DNA of 64,000 nt from Crotophaga sulcirostris (GCA_013397455.1 VYZB01000014.1:1956581-2020580), one strand, 5' to 3'. Shown: positions 1-14,000, counted from the first letter of the stretch. Translations and numbers: made by a program. The notes: generated by a model from the letters alone, not told the origin.

Positions 1-3000
1 TTGTAACTACTGTTCCTCTGTGAGCATTACGTAGGAGCAGGTATGTGGCACAGATGGTGAATTTGGGATTAGGATGCTTGATATGAGCAGTTCTTTCCAC
101 AGCAGTGTGACCATGCTTGGCTTTCCAAGGTCTCTTCTCATTTAGAGAAATACAAGGGTAATCGAGTAGTTCCTCAATTTTGTCCATCCAATAAGTAATA
201 ATTTTTCCATGTGGTTCAGTTGTTTCTCACTCTTTTCAGTCTCAAGAGTTCATTTAGTCTGTCCTTCTGCCCCAAGACAGGATCAGACTAAACTGTTCCT
301 GACAGGGCTTTATCTAACCTATTCCTAGTATGTCCCCTGATGGAGTCCCATTACCTCCCTAAAAACAAAACAGCACTTCAATACCCCCAACTCTTTAGTT
401 CCATTCATTTCATGGGACTAACACGCCATGCAGAAGATAAAAGTTTGAAGTAGATGACTATAAGTCTTAGGATAGTGTGCTTTGACATAAATGTAGCTGA
501 GTAGCTTTTATATTGTAAATAAAAAGTGTGCAATAGAATACATGAAAAAAAAATTAAAACTTTGTTATAGCTATAACCACATAACAATACTACTGCACCT
601 ATTGCTGTAGGATTTCAAATGGTACAGAAGACAAATGCTTCAATTTCTAAATGCAAATGTGTGACTTGGATGAAACTAGATATATAATAGCAGGCAATGG
701 TGAACAGTCTTTTAGAAAGCAGAGTCCTGAATAAAAGAATAGCTCTTTATTTGAGGGAAGCTGAGTTAAATTGTAGGAGTTGTTTGAGAATGACATGAAA
801 GGGAAAAGCAGAAGGAGCAGGCAGATTTAAGGAAGAGAGGAGAGGAGAGTGACTTTTTAAGAAGATGGTCTCCAGCTCAGCAAGTCTTTGACCCACTCAT
901 TGATAGAACTGGGGAAAGTAAGAATTGGTCTGTGCATCTGCTGCTTCTCTCCTTCTCCCTCCCTTTTCCTAGGTCTCAGCTGGCTTTGGTCATTTCTCAG
1001 CTTTGCAGCATGAAGAAAGGACACTGAGCTAGGTGGGCCCATGGGCTGGCGCTGGAGGGCTGTTCCTGCTTGCCCAATGGAGGGTGTCATGGAGCGACTG
1101 CTTGGCACTGTGCCACTGTTGCCATATTTCTTTCCGCATCCCTTTGGACCTCCACAACATGTTGCTGAGGTGGCACAGAGCAGTGTGAGGCATGTGTGAT
1201 GCTTTTGAGACAATGAGACAATTTCTTCTTTCACAGACAAGGAGGAATATTTTCTTTGTTAGGCAGGTTTCATTTTCTTGTACGGATTTCCACTGCCAGG
1301 GCATTTCTTCCAGCCTTCCTTTGATAGGAAGGATGTGTTCATGATGCTGGGCTACCACGGAGAAATCTGGGCTCAGTTCTTGGCCAGTTCACAGACTTTC
1401 TGTGAGATACCAGCAAGCAGTTTCTTCTTATGCCACAGCTGTAATTGAGATCTTTTTTTCTTCTATCTGGATCTCAAAGATATTCCTCTTCATAATGCAC
1501 CAGCCTCATACTGTGATGTAAATAAGGCTTTCTCTTGAATATTTCTGTGCAGTAGTTTTGATTCATCACTTCAAAGTTATCTCTGGATTTTTAATTCTTT
1601 CTTTATTGAGTGGTATTATCCTGTCTCACTTTTTCATCTGTCTTTTCCTAACACTGATGAAGAAGAGATACATGCAGACATAAAGTAGAGCTGCTAGTGT
1701 TTGTCTTGCAGGGAGGGCTAAGGTGAGGAGCTTATCTGCTGCAAGGCTCCTCTCTTGTAATCCTGACATGCTGGTTGGAGCACAAAAAGGACTCTTTGTG
1801 AATGGTATTGGAGGCAGCATTCAGCTCATAAATATTTGCGTTTCATCACCGCATCAATGAAAATCTGGAAGCCTGTTATACCCAGTCGGTTCTGTCTTCA
1901 GTGACAGTAAAATTTTAATTGGTTTTATTTCTGGTGCTTGTTAACCCAAATGTAATGCCTGCTTTCATGTTGAGTTCAAGGGGAAATGAAATCCCTTCCA
2001 AAATTTTGGAAAGAAATTGATTAAATAGAGCCTTGGGTTTATGATTAAATATTTTCAAGACAGACTGTTTTCTGCTCTTTGCAGAGGAAAAGCCTCCCAC
2101 TGCCTTTATCCACATCCTTAGTTCAGCCAACTTGTTTACAAGGATTGAGCTTTCAAATCAAAGCACCATAAGGACTCAGCTTTGACTTTGCCTGGATTAT
2201 AGCAATGACAAGGTCACTAAATACCTGCGTTTATGTTATTGCTCGCTGTAAGCTCTGTGGAAGAGGCAGCCTTTGCTCTTTTATTTTTGTGTACTACCCC
2301 CTCCAAAACACGCTGGCCTGCTTGCCTTTGCCCTGGGTGACACATCCACCCTGACCTTCCTGTGGACAGCTGTGGTCTGACATTATCTCTGTATGCACCA
2401 AACTGGGACCAGGACTGATGGAGCAGTGGTTTGCCCTAATGACAACTGGAACTGCCAACATGCTTGAGGTGAAACCTGGGGGAAAGAATGCAGATCTGCA
2501 GAAGAGGAGAGCAATGGGCAAACCAGGCTCTGGAGGAGGCCGTCGCTCACTGCTGGGTCAGTGTCGTCTCTGTAGGTGGAGCTGGATCTCCTCACCATAA
2601 ACTGCTTTGTACCCGACTGACTGTAGCCTGGATTTAGGGAGTCCCTGCAGCAGAGCCAGCCCGGGCGCATTGCCCTGGGGCATCTTTTTTTTTGGGGGAC
2701 TGCCAAATAGCCAGGAGGAGATCTGGAGAACAAATAAATTTGTTTTTTTAACCAAATATCTCTTCAAAGAGGGTTGACATGTTTGAGAAATGAATGGTTT
2801 TTACAGCATGGGAAATTTCTGAACAAATTCCTCTGCACAGAGTGCCTCTAGGGCTGCTTTCCTGTGGTGGTGAGCTCTGGCCATGGCTTGGGCTGATCCA
2901 CAGGATGCTCCTGGGGAGTTCCCATGCCAGGGCGGGCTGGCACCAACATAAACCCCGCTGCCAACAAAGCCAGCCTTCCCAGGAGTCCTGCATATGGCAG

Positions 3001-4484
3001 CTTCTAAGCTTCTGTGCCTTTCCTGGGTCCAAACCTCAGGGAAGTGGAGAGAGCAAAAATGCTGTGCTCTCTTTTTTTAGTTAGCCAAAATATTGAAGAT
3101 TCAGTACAGCCACCCTGGCTTGGAGTGGCTGGTGACTGAACACTGCCCTTCCAGGATAATCAAGCGCTGGAGAAACAAAAACAACCATTGAAGAATGGTT
3201 GAAGAAGCCAGAGATTTCTTCCAGCATGTGAATGCATGGCCCCAGGTTGGGCCAAGCATGGCATCCCCTGTGGGAACTGCAGTTCACTCCTTGGTGTTAA
3301 TGTGGGAACATGCTGGCAGCAGAGAGCCTTGGCCGTGGGCTTGGGAAGCATGATACTCAGTTTTCAGAGAGGGTTTCTTTCTTTGGTGGTGGTTTAAAAA
3401 AGAAATAACTGCAGTTAATTTTGTAGTGCTGTGGTTATTTCAGAGGACTGGCTGAAATCCTATGCTGTATGAATAATGACTTGTTTCTCCCATCACCTTC
3501 CAGCGCTTAATGGATGTAAAAGTGAGGGCAGAGTCTGACTTTTGTTTGATTTTGATGCAACTAGTTTTAGTCCCAAATGGTCAATTCTCCCAAAGCTGAG
3601 TGAAGGCACTCGTTTTGACACCCCTTAGTATCACTGTCCACAAAGCCTCGTTTAAGCCTGTGCATGTTTGAAGTCATGTACTGCAGAATATTACTGAATT
3701 TTGTCACTGACAATCCTTATGCGGATAAGCCAGCAAACTCTAGTTAGAAACAATGAAAAGAAAATTTAATAAAATGGTATAATACTACATGACTGGCTGA
3801 AATGAACATGGGACTAGAGATTTTTTTCCTACTTACCACTCTTTCATTGTCAAGGTACATTGAAGTATTTGCAGTTTGAGTTAACCCAGAAGATGAGCCC
3901 TGGTGTCATCTGCTGTGACTGGCTGATAGAAACATTTCTAACCCTGCCCCAAATTGGCCAGTGCAAGTAATAAGATGTCACCTCCAAACTAGGTGTTAAA
4001 ATCACAGTTCAGGTAAGAACGAGCAGTCCACTTACGACTGTAATTATTAATCTTAACTGAAGCTGGCAGGCTGGAAATGTAAAGATCTTTCCTGCATTAA
4101 AACATCTTCAGGCAATGGTAGAACTTCACAGAGCTCTATAAAACCTATCGTCTCGAGTGAAATCAGTCTCTTTCATCTCAGTTTCCATTTTGAGTTTCTA
4201 CAAAATTAAACAAAACTATGCAAATATTTGCAAAGGGATTCAAATAGTTACATTACAAATAAAGCTACTTTTTTTTTTCCTTTCTATGGAGCATGTTTTT
4301 ATTAAAGCTGGTATTCCTGAATTTAAAAATATACTATTGTGCAAAGGAGAAATTTGGTATGTTAGTTATGTGGATTTGCAGCTGCAAGGTGACTCTTCAG
4401 TTTTTAAATGTCACATCCAATATTCTTTAATCCTTTTCTTTTTCCCTAACTGATGTCATAACTCTTAAAAACAACTTGGCAGCC
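1..4484. other. No recognised gene: upstream flank or long-isoform intron
   Basis: Ordinary mixed-composition sequence without recognised exons, tRNAs or clear repeats. Overlapping minus-strand open frames at 857-1358 and 2294-3351 show no domain, and none has a codon pattern or splice context that I would accept. By comparison with other vertebrates it may be intron of the longer SYNPR isoform. Confidence 0.6.
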
Positions 4485-4778
4485 ATATGAGACGGAAGAA
4501 GCAGCGATCTGCAGGTGGGAAGCAGAGGGATGACAGGCAGCCACCCAAGGGGCACGGGGAGAGCAGACCGATGCCTGCTGGCACGCGGGGGACGCGGCTG
4601 CAGCTCCCACCACCCACGCCCGCTGCCCCCCCTGTCCCACCCCCGCTGTGCGGCTGCTCGCACCCAGCCGCTCCGGCTGCCTTGAGAGCCTGCGGCGAGG
4701 AGGCACCTTCCCCAGCCCACAGGCCCACGTCCTCTGAACGGGAGCCCTCAAGCTGGGTCCACTCCCTCTCTGCCACGA
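4485..4778. other. GC-rich block next to a CR1 insertion
   Basis: About 290 bp with high C+G and many CpGs, sharply different from AT-rich DNA to its left. It includes proline-codon-rich stretches such as CCACCACCCACGCCCGCTGC. On the plus strand an open frame (4487-4864) runs through it, reading a low-complexity Pro/Ala/Arg peptide, then into the antisense of the adjoining CR1, so the frame is very probably not a gene. It may be a GC-rich part of a retroelement, a tiny CpG island, or a composition accident. Confidence 0.5.
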
Positions 4779-4779
4779 G

Positions 4780-5705
4780 ATCAGAGTCAAGGAATAGTGG
4801 GGGTTGGAAGGGACCTCTGGAGCTCATCCAGCCCAACCTTCTGCTAAAGCAGGTTCACCTTTAGCAGGTTGCGCGGGAACGTGCCCAGGCAGGTTTGAAT
4901 ATCTCCAGAGAAGGAGCCTCCACACCCTCCCTGGGCAGCCTGTTCCAGTGCTCCGTCACCCTCACAGGAAAGAAGTTTTTCCTCATGTTCAGGTAGAACT
5001 TCCTGTGCTCCAGTTTGTCCCCGTTGTCCCTTTTCCTGTTGCTGGTCAGCACTGAAATGAGACTGGCCCTGTCCTCCTGACCCCCACCCTTTAGATATTG
5101 ATCTGCATTGATGAGATTCCCTCTCAGTTTTCTCTTCTCCAGGCTAGACAGGCCAAGGTCTCTCAGCCCTTCCTCCTAAGAGAGATGTACCAGCCCCCTC
5201 ATCATCTCCACGACCCTCCACTGGACTCTCTTCAGCTGTTCCTTGTCTTTCCTGAGCTGAGGAGCCCAGAACTGAATTCAATCCTTCAGATGGGGCCTCA
5301 CTAGGACAGAGTAGAGGGAGAGGATAATCTCCATCACTGTGCTGGCCATACTCTTCTCCATACACCCCAGGACACCATTAGCCTTCTTGGCCACGAGGAC
5401 ACATCGCTGGCTTGTGGTCAGCTTGTTGTCCACCAGGACTCCCAGGTCCTTCTCTGCAGAGCTGCTTCCCAGCAGGTCAACCCCTAAGCTGTACTGGTGC
5501 AGGGGTTGTTCTTCCTGAGGTGCACAACCCTACACTTGCTTTTGTTGAACTTCATGAGGTTCCTCTCCACCCAGCTATCTGGCCTGTCCAGGTCTCACTG
5601 AATGGTAGCACAGCCTTCTGGCATATCCTCCACTCCTCCTAGTTTTGTGTCACGAGCAAACTTGCACAATCCCTCCACAAGCTCCTCCTGGATGGCCAAC
5701 CATGC
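4780..5705 (-). mobile_element. CR1 LINE fragment, 5'-truncated, minus strand
   Basis: Read on the minus strand, this carries the C-terminal part of the CR1 ORF2 reverse transcriptase and the 3' end. From right to left there are remnants reading like [38 protein letters not shown], then LSLYSVLVRP, then RKNFFPVRVTEHWNRLPREGVEAPSLE. The last of these is the typical terminal motif. The 3' end is the usual sequence equivalent to GGTCCCTTCCAACCCCCACT near 4800. Frameshifts and stops break the reading frame throughout, so the copy is dead. The 5' end near 5705 is a truncation, as is usual for CR1. No clean target duplication was seen. Confidence 0.93.
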
Positions 5706-7489
5706 CTAAATGTTGCATAAGCATGTATTATCACGTTTAGTATGATAATAATATTGCCAAATGCACACACATAGGAATTAATGCATTAAATTGATTGAAG
5801 ACTCTTGTTTACCGCTATTGATTCATCGAGCTGTGCTCTGATTTTAAATCCATCCAGGCCTTCGTGTTCTTTGGCTTTAATGGTTCATACTCAGACAGCA
5901 ACTTGTATCTGTTTTATTTATGACGTCATGACAGGCCACAGTTTTGCAGTAACAAAAAAGGGTGCTTTACACTTAAAATGATTAAATTGTCAAACAGCTT
6001 CTGAACATGCGCTGAAAAATTGTCCAAGCTACTCGTGTGTTTCTGATTTTTATCAAAATTTGCGTATGCAAATCATATATTTTGTTGCACAACCATGAGT
6101 TGCTGCAAGTGCATAGGAGCAGGTTTGACAGGAATATTTGGGCTAGAGCTGAGAATTGCTGGATGCTAAAACCTGGAGGGTGGCTTGACCCAGACTCAGT
6201 CCTGATCAGTAACATTAGAGGGATGTTATGCTTGTAATGCTGCTTAAATCTTTTCTGGCTTAGTTTCATTTTATGCAGGGTTGCTAGTATTTTGTGTTAT
6301 GCTTGGGAGGGAGCTAGTCCTTTTGTATTGGTTTTGAATTTATTACTCATATGCATATACAGTTTATGACTGTATCAGCTGTTTTCCCCTGAATGATCTG
6401 TAATTTAGAATCAGCTTTTGTGAAAAAAAGGAAGGTTTTTTTCAGACTGGTTGTGAGACTTTGCAGCAGACCAGGACATAGCATGTGAGTTAAGTGAGCT
6501 CAGCACAGTGCTCCAACACCACTGTGCATGATAAGCACAGGCACAGTTGGAGGGATGACCATGCAGCTGGTGAAAGAAATGTGTCTAGTATTTGTATACT
6601 GCTTCTGCTTTCCAGGAGTAATTTGTTAGCAATTATTTGGGGAACAGGGACGGTATCCATCGTAATGCTCTGCCCAATTCTGAAGAGGATAACTGCATGC
6701 CAAATTGCTCAGTACACAGTAAGGAATAAAGGAAATTTATCTGCAAATCTAAATGTTGCTGAAGTTAGCTGCCTGAGCTGTACAGAGCCCATCAAAAGCT
6801 GGGAGTGGAGGGCAGGAGGGAGCGGTAATTAAGATGCTGAGGAGGAGCCTGGCCACACCTGCAGTGAGTTTGGGATTTGTGAGCATGACATAAAACCACA
6901 AGACCCTGAATGCCTAAGTCAGTGCATGTGAGCTCAGGTCAACTGGTCTGAAAGTTCAAGAGACCGTTATTAACAACGTCCACAGAATCTGGTTCAGCCA
7001 CTGCTTTTAAGGAAGGAAGAGAGAGCAAGCAGCAAATTTGCCCATGTGGCTGGTGCAGATGGAAGCAGAACAGGTGATGTGCTCACGTGAGTCAGATCTG
7101 CCGGGTCCTTGCTGGTGGTTTCTTATGCAGCACGCAAGCAAACAACTCCTGTGCAGAAGTATGTGAGGGAGGACCAGAAGAGTGTGCAAGGCAAGACAAA
7201 GTGACCAGTGAGTAAGGGGATTAAGAGACTTCAGGATAATTAAATTGTGTGGTGTAGTCTGGTGGCTTTTTACGTAGCCAGTGGAAAGGGATAAGCTGCT
7301 CTTTAAGGTTATTTAAGGGATGATTTTGCTGCTGAGAAAATACCTGGAGCCATCTGACTTTGTGTAAGCATCCTTTAGGGAGGTGCAGGAACAGCATTGC
7401 AAGTACAGCCTGGAGTGGGACTCTGCAGGGAGGAGAGTTCTGAGGAAAGGATCTGGTTATGATGTGATGCTTCATAGGCTGGAAGTAAC
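5706..7489. other. No recognised gene
   Basis: AT-rich to mixed unique sequence between two CR1 pieces. Small open frames (up to about 110 codons, for example 6494-6832) are uninformative. No feature is supported. Confidence 0.6.
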
Positions 7490-8065
7490 AAGTATGCTAT
7501 TGCACAGCAGCCAAATAGGCATGGGGCCACAGCAAGCCAGGAGGGCTATCTAATGGGGAGGTGAGGAAATCCTTCCTGCTTTCTGTTCTGAGCTGGTTAG
7601 ACCTTGGGAAAGCATCCCACTTCAGGCTTCATCATCAAAGGAAGAGGTGATTGGGGAAACAGAGTGCAGAAGGATACAGCAAAAAGGAGCTGAGAATAGA
7701 GGCTCTGGGGAGAAATGTTGTGGGGTTAAGGCTGTTTATTCTCAAGAGAAACTGCAAGGAGATGAGATCACTGTGTTTGAGTGCTGCTGGGCTGCTGCAG
7801 AAAAGAAGGCAATGGGCAGTTCTCTGTCTCTGGTGGCTGGGATGAGAAATGATATTAAGTGATATATGATTTTAAGATGAGGATGGAGAAGCACTAGAAT
7901 AGATTTGCCTTGAGAGGTTGTGGAGTTGCAGTCACTGGGGCTCAAGAGTTAGCCCAACATCTCCCAGAAGAGACAGAACTGACCCTGCCTCGAGTGGGGC
8001 GATGGGTGGCCTGGCCTCTGCTCTGAAGCTCCCTCTAACCCTCTTTGCTGTGATGACATAGAAAG
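7490..8065 (+). mobile_element. Old diverged CR1 LINE relic, plus strand
   Basis: Several stretches follow the order of a CR1 3' region in the plus direction. A segment like GAGCTGGTTAGACCTTGGGA, matching the ...LVRP... coding area, lies near 7590. GAGAGGTTGTGGAGT, matching the segment downstream of HWNRL, lies at about 7912. CTGCCTCGAGTGGGGCGATG, matching the 3' UTR 'gacccTGCTTGAGTGGGG' region, lies near 7985. The copy is much more diverged than the other CR1 pieces and no frame is intact. The limits are approximate, and a repeat-library alignment could shift them. Confidence 0.45.
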
Positions 8066-11000
8066 CAAATTCTACACAAGAGTTAAGTCGATGTGTTGCC
8101 GTTCTTCTGTAAGAAAAGAGATGCAGGGTGTGCTCAGGAGGAAGAGATGTGGCATAAAGTAACTGTGGCAAGGGGCAAAATGTGACATAGCCCTGAAACC
8201 AATATAATTATTTCCTTCCTTCTCTTTAAATATTAATAATAGACTTTTTTTTTTTAATGCTATCAAGATAGCCAGCATTATTCTGTGCCATTAATACCCT
8301 GTGCTCCAAGTTGTATTTTTCAGACCTTTTCCTTTCCCTCTCAGGAGATATTTTCTTATAAGAGCCGTTGTAGGCAGCGGAGCCGGGTGCTCGGGTTCAA
8401 TGCAGTGTGGTTCTTAATGAACGAGTTCCTCGGGTTCTGGAACAAACGGTGACTTTCTGACACAAAACTCCTTTGCTTCCCTACTCAACAGCAGGCAGCC
8501 CTGCAGGATGACTGATTTTGATAATAATAAAGAAAAGCACACTGTGTGCACTGGGGAAATAAGAAGAAAAGGATTTGTGAGTGGTTTGGAGTGGGATTCT
8601 TGGGGCTGCCATCCTTGTTTGGGGGAGCTGTCAGTACCAGGAACGCTGCAGCATAGTGCCATGAAAAAGTTACCAAGTGTATACAGTCCAAACATCTTCG
8701 CATTTCACAGCACAAGTGTGTCAGGTTTGGGAATTATGATTCCCTGCCAGCTCTGCTGAGTGAGCCACAGTGAGCTGAGGGTCCAGCAGCCGTAACGGTG
8801 GCTGGTGGATTTGCTCCCTGAAACGTAGATCCCACTGTAGGCTGGGTGGATGTGCCCTCAAACAGTTCTGCTTGCCCAGCTACAGGGGTTCCTGTGAGCT
8901 GTGGTCACCTGCTCAAAACCAAAGCTAAATAAGGCCTGGAAGGTTTTGTCTGTTTTGAAGCATCTTTTCATCTGTTTGTGATGCTTGGCAGCAAGCCTGG
9001 GCAGCAGAGCATTAGTGTGGTCATAATTTCAGGTCTCTGATCAAGGCTTCCTGAATGAGTAAAGCCTTTTTGTCAACATCAGCAATGGGAAGTAAACAGG
9101 CTTTGTTATCTCCCTGCTTGGGCAGTTACTCATTTTGTCCTGTGCACCCTGGGTTGCAAGGAGCTGGGGCTGGCCCTGGCTGGCAGTGCTGATGCTGCCT
9201 TGACAAGAGGCTATCCCACATCTGGAGGTCTTCCAATGTTAGTAAAGACTGTCAAAGTAAGGAAACGCAGGCACTCAGTTGGCTCGTTAATGCCTGTGCT
9301 TGTTGCTTCTAAGTGGAAATATGTTGGGTGGCTTTTGCATATTAACAGGCTTTGAATGTTAGACAGGATTGTGGAGAATTCAGATGCTTGAAAGTCATGG
9401 GTTTTTTTCCTTGTCTCAGATACGCTGAGGGTAAACAGCTCTGCCCTCTAGTGCCGTTTGCCAAATCTGTTAAAACCTAACTCATTGGTGATACTGGGAA
9501 CATCCCTTTGGAGCACACTGACCTGTGTCCTCTGGGGCTGCTGTGGGGCCTGGGAATGGCTGAAACCTGGCAGCTTCCAGGTGGGAGGGTTTTAACCCCA
9601 TGCAGGGCAGGCAAGCATAGCGAGCATTGGCACACCCTCTGCACAGCATCTGCAAGTTCATCTCTGTATCACCGAAGCAACCCCGTTGAGTCTGATATTT
9701 GCTTTCCCGTAATGTTTATTATGCCTTTGAGAGATGTAGAAGAGCTAAATGATGAACAACCATTTCAGCAGCTTTGCTCTTTCAGCCCCATAAATAATGA
9801 ATTCATAGGAGTGAGAAAACACATGCCCAGACACAAACACATGCAGAGCCTTGTGGAGGAAAGGGAATAAGCTTGGAAGCTTGAGATCCAAATGCAGAGC
9901 TGTGTGCCATTAAAATGGGAACTGCTTTTTGGAAGTGAGGAAGTGTCAGAGGGTGGCTAGGGAGTTAATTGCCTCAAGAGGAGACAAAAAGCAATTAGGA
10001 ATTCGGGCAAGTGCTAGCTGAGGTTTGAAGGGAGAGGTTGCTACCTGCTTGGCTTTAGGAGAGGGCCATTAGTTCAAATGGGATGTTTGTTTTATTGTCT
10101 GTAAGTATCAGCTGAAATAATCTGATTGTGACTCAGCTCGCATGGTGGCTGGCTCCTTGCAGCCCGACAAGGTGTACAAATATATTTTGAACCTGCTGGC
10201 CAGCTTCAACTCAATGGGGTGGTGTGGTCTCGCAGAGTCTGTTTCTGGGTGTGTTGTAAAAGTAAAAAATAAGTAAAACCCCATCATTCTCACACTGCCC
10301 CTGCTGAGAGTGCGTGCAGAGGCAGTGTGTGTGTTTTATAGATGCCAGAGAGTGCACAGTAGAGAGGACTGGATGGTGGGGCTTCCTTAGCTCACAGGCA
10401 AGTCAGTGCTTCCGGAGAGGCGAGGTGTTGCATCACGGAGCGCGCTGCATCCAGGGCTGATGCGGGAGGAAGGGAAGAGCTGGTTTCTTCTGCTTCGTTG
10501 GCAATTAAAATGGGCAAGCACAGCAGGGCTGGGCCTGGTGTGTGCTGGCAGAGCATGTCAGTGGAGCCCTGCAGAACTGAGTCTAATCAGCTGAAATGCA
10601 GAGCTGCTGGTGCTGGCCGGGGGCTGGGGGGGCCTCCAGGGTTTAATACTTCACGCTCTTGCTTTGCTCTGAAGTATTTTTCCCAATTTTTTAGCCCTGC
10701 ATGCTCTTGCCTTCAAAAAAAGCACATGCCTGCTCTTTCCATCAACAAATTGCACGTGGCATGACAGCAACAGCCTCTGTCAGAGGCCACATCTCCTCTT
10801 TGGCCATGGGAGCATGCATGCAGATGCCAAGCCTGCTGAGCAGAGGAGGAGCAGGCTGGTGGCAGGCACTGCTGAGTCCTTACAGTGGTGGTGGAGCTGC
10901 AAGGCAGCTAGGCGCTGTGCCAGACACTTTCCCTCCTCCTTTTCTGCCCAGGCTGGTTGTGGACCCCTGGGGTTTGGAAGGGCCCTTTCCCTGCTGCTGC

Positions 11001-14000
11001 TTTTGAGTGCCTTTCCCAGGAAAAGTGATGTGCAGCAGGAGGTTTGAGCCCAGCCACTGAGTGGTATCCTGGGCAGGGCAGTGAGCTGCCAGTGCCGGCA
11101 GGGCTGCCCAAAACCCACGTGGTCTGCAAGCCAGTGCTGCACTGGGATGGTAAATGAGATGTAAATGGCTCACCTGGGCAACATTAGCAATGTTTGCTTG
11201 CTGGAAAATAGTGGGTTTGTGATAACTTTGTTCTTTTCTGGAAAAATAGCAAAGAAAAACATACTGGTTTCCAATTAGTCCTTCAAACACAAGTGCTCCT
11301 GGACAGCCAGCAGAGTACATAGGCAGCTCTTTGATTTATGAAATGCTGAGACTTCACTTCTCTGATCTGTCTTAGCTTGATTTGCCCTGATAAGAGCTAG
11401 GGCATTTTCATAAAGTTTGATCCATCTGTTATAGCCTTGTCTAAAATGTTTCACAAATCGCCTCACAAGATGAGATTATCTTTTGTGGAGCTGGAAATTT
11501 GTTTGGGGAGGCCTGGCCAACTCAATTTGGAGGCACTTTACCACTCAGTAGGTGATGACAGGGTTGGGGGAAATTCATGCAGAGTTTAGATACTGAATTT
11601 CTGAACTTAACTGCTTGCAGTTCTTATGTTGGCATCAAAACCACAGCTACTCGACCATGACATGAATAGCCCATCAATCTGTGTGTGCTTTTTTTTTCTT
11701 TTCTTTTTTCCCTTGAAACTCGGGCCATCTAGGACAATTCTTGATCTGCTGTATTTTTTTCATTGATCTCTAAAGCAAATTAAGTCTATAAAATCATGCT
11801 GTCTGAGCTCCTTCCTCCTCCCCATAGATTTTGAACTTCCTTAGCCTGTCTTAACCACATTTCACTAGGGGTAACTACTGCAATCACTGAGGGTTTTGTG
11901 GCTGGGCTGAGCACAGACCTGTCAGTGCCTGCAGAGGTTCACACCAAAGATGACAAATGGAAGTGAGGGAGAAGGGGAGACATTAGTAATTCCCAAATCT
12001 GGGAGAAGTACAGCCAGCACTTCCTCCTGTAACTGTCAGTTCCCTTCTCACCCCCCTTTATATATCTGATTGGTGTAATGCTGAAAGCTCAAATGTAAAT
12101 GCAAATACAAGGTAATTTTGCAGAGCGTCATTCCTACCAGTGCTACAATCATTACAAGGTGAAATAATATAATTAGAGAGATAATAGCAAAGAGAGAGGA
12201 AAATGGAGAGGTGTGAGCAAAAGAGAAAATAAGTTTTCAGCTGAGTTTTGGAAAGAAACAGAGAGCTAATGAATCATCTAGATGGCAGCAGCAGGCATTG
12301 CTTCTCCTACCAAGAGAGGTGATGTGTGTCTGGAGAATAAAAGAGAATTAGAAAGTTGCCTGATTAGTGGATGGGGTAGAAAGTGCTGCAGAAAACGACA
12401 GGGAGTAGGCTGAAGCAACAGAGGTATTGTGAATTTAAATGCACTTCAGTCTGTTCAGAATGGTACTGGGCAGTTCATAAAACCAGGCTGCTTTATCTAT
12501 CTCTGTTTTAAAAATCACGTTCGGCTTGAGCAGTTTTGATCTCATTGCTGCTGCAGAGTGGCTGCTGAAGGAGAGCAAAAGAGATGGCAGGGGATTTGCC
12601 AGAGCCTGGAGACCAGCACGAGGATGTGCCAGGGTCTGAGGTGCCCTGGTTCTGTGCCTCCTGGCTGATGGGAGGAGGCTTTGGCAGCTGGCAGAGAGCA
12701 CCAGGGCCTTGGTGAGAGGGCAGGGGAGAGCCCCCTGCTCAGCTGCACTGCCCCTGACAGCCAGGGTGGACCATGGACAAATAGCCCAGCATCCTCAGCA
12801 ACAAGAAGGGCGTGTGATTTATGGGCTTGTTTATCCTCTGCCTGCTCCCATGAGGGCAAACCCAGAGCACCGAGTGCCTTGGGGTGGCTGCAGCCTCTTG
12901 CCTCAACCAAGGAGGGAATATTTTGCATCCTGCCAGATCTGGTGTTTGGTGTAGGCAGCTCCTTTTTTTTTTTTTTTTTTGTAAGTCCTGGTTGAGGAAA
13001 CCTAATGGAGCCAGCAGCTGGGCAATCAGTGGGAGCAGGTCCCTGCATTAGCACGGGGCATTTGTTATAAGCCCGTTGCAGGCTGAGCATGCAGGGTGCG
13101 CGCGGAGGTGCTGGCTCTGCCCTCACCGCTGCGCCAGACAGAGACGTCGGCGGAGACAGACACAGGTGGGCTGCTCGGTGTGATGGAAAATAATTAGGAG
13201 AGCGTTAGTTCTAGGTTGAAATAAATGGGTTGTCCAGCTGTAGCTGCTGTAGAGAGGAAGTTGAATGTTAATTAGATGCCACCAGTAATTATGGTGATTA
13301 TGTATTTTTTGAGTGGCTCTTGGGAATAGCTCAATTCACATCCAGAGGGGAACGTGAATGACATTTCTAATAGCTTTAAGGAAGAGGGAATGTACTTTTT
13401 TTTTTAAACAAGGACAATTACAGTAGGATGCAAAGGACTGTAAGTGGTTTGATGTAACTGCTCAGGAAAAATGAGTGTCGGATGAAGTAAGAGACTTTGA
13501 GAGGCTTTGTGTCTGGTGTACGAAATACATCCTGCTTTTCTACATAGAAAAAAATAGACAGTGGCAGAGAAGAGACCTACATCTGTTCTTCCATCTCCTT
13601 GTGCTTTTTCTTAACTGAGACAAGCAGTGCTCTTGAAAACAACTCTGAATTTATTTTGCTGGCTTTCAGACCTATTTGATGCTTCTCCCCTCACACCAGC
13701 ACATTACACAGATAAACAAAGGTCATGCCAGTAAAATTAATAGAAACAGTGGCTATTATCAGATATTACTTGCAGACAGGCAATTTTAATATTTAGACCA
13801 GAAACCTAATTTTACAAGCTTGTCCATACACAGGGCTACTCTGAAACAGTTGTTCCATGCATATTTATGTAGGCACTGCGATAAAAAAGTGCCCACATGC
13901 AAGTCTACTCAGCAATAGCTGTTATGCTCTAAATTCAATTTTTCTTTCAGTTTTTTTTCTTTCAGTTGTAGATCAAACTTCTCACTTATACCCACTAGTT

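Noticed and set aside
4487..4864. 125-codon proline-rich open frame
   Set aside because: The frame runs from GC-rich low-complexity DNA into the antisense strand of a CR1 element, so it is not a plausible gene.
8360..8405. Possible tRNA-like B-box (CGGGTTCAATGC)
   Set aside because: No matching A-box, no cloverleaf arms and no CCA-proximal acceptor pairing around it.
12542..13126. Longest open frame in the window, 194 codons on the minus strand
   Set aside because: It translates a T18 run as poly-lysine, has low-complexity Pro/Ala/Ser content, no domain and no splice or promoter support. GC-rich composition explains it.
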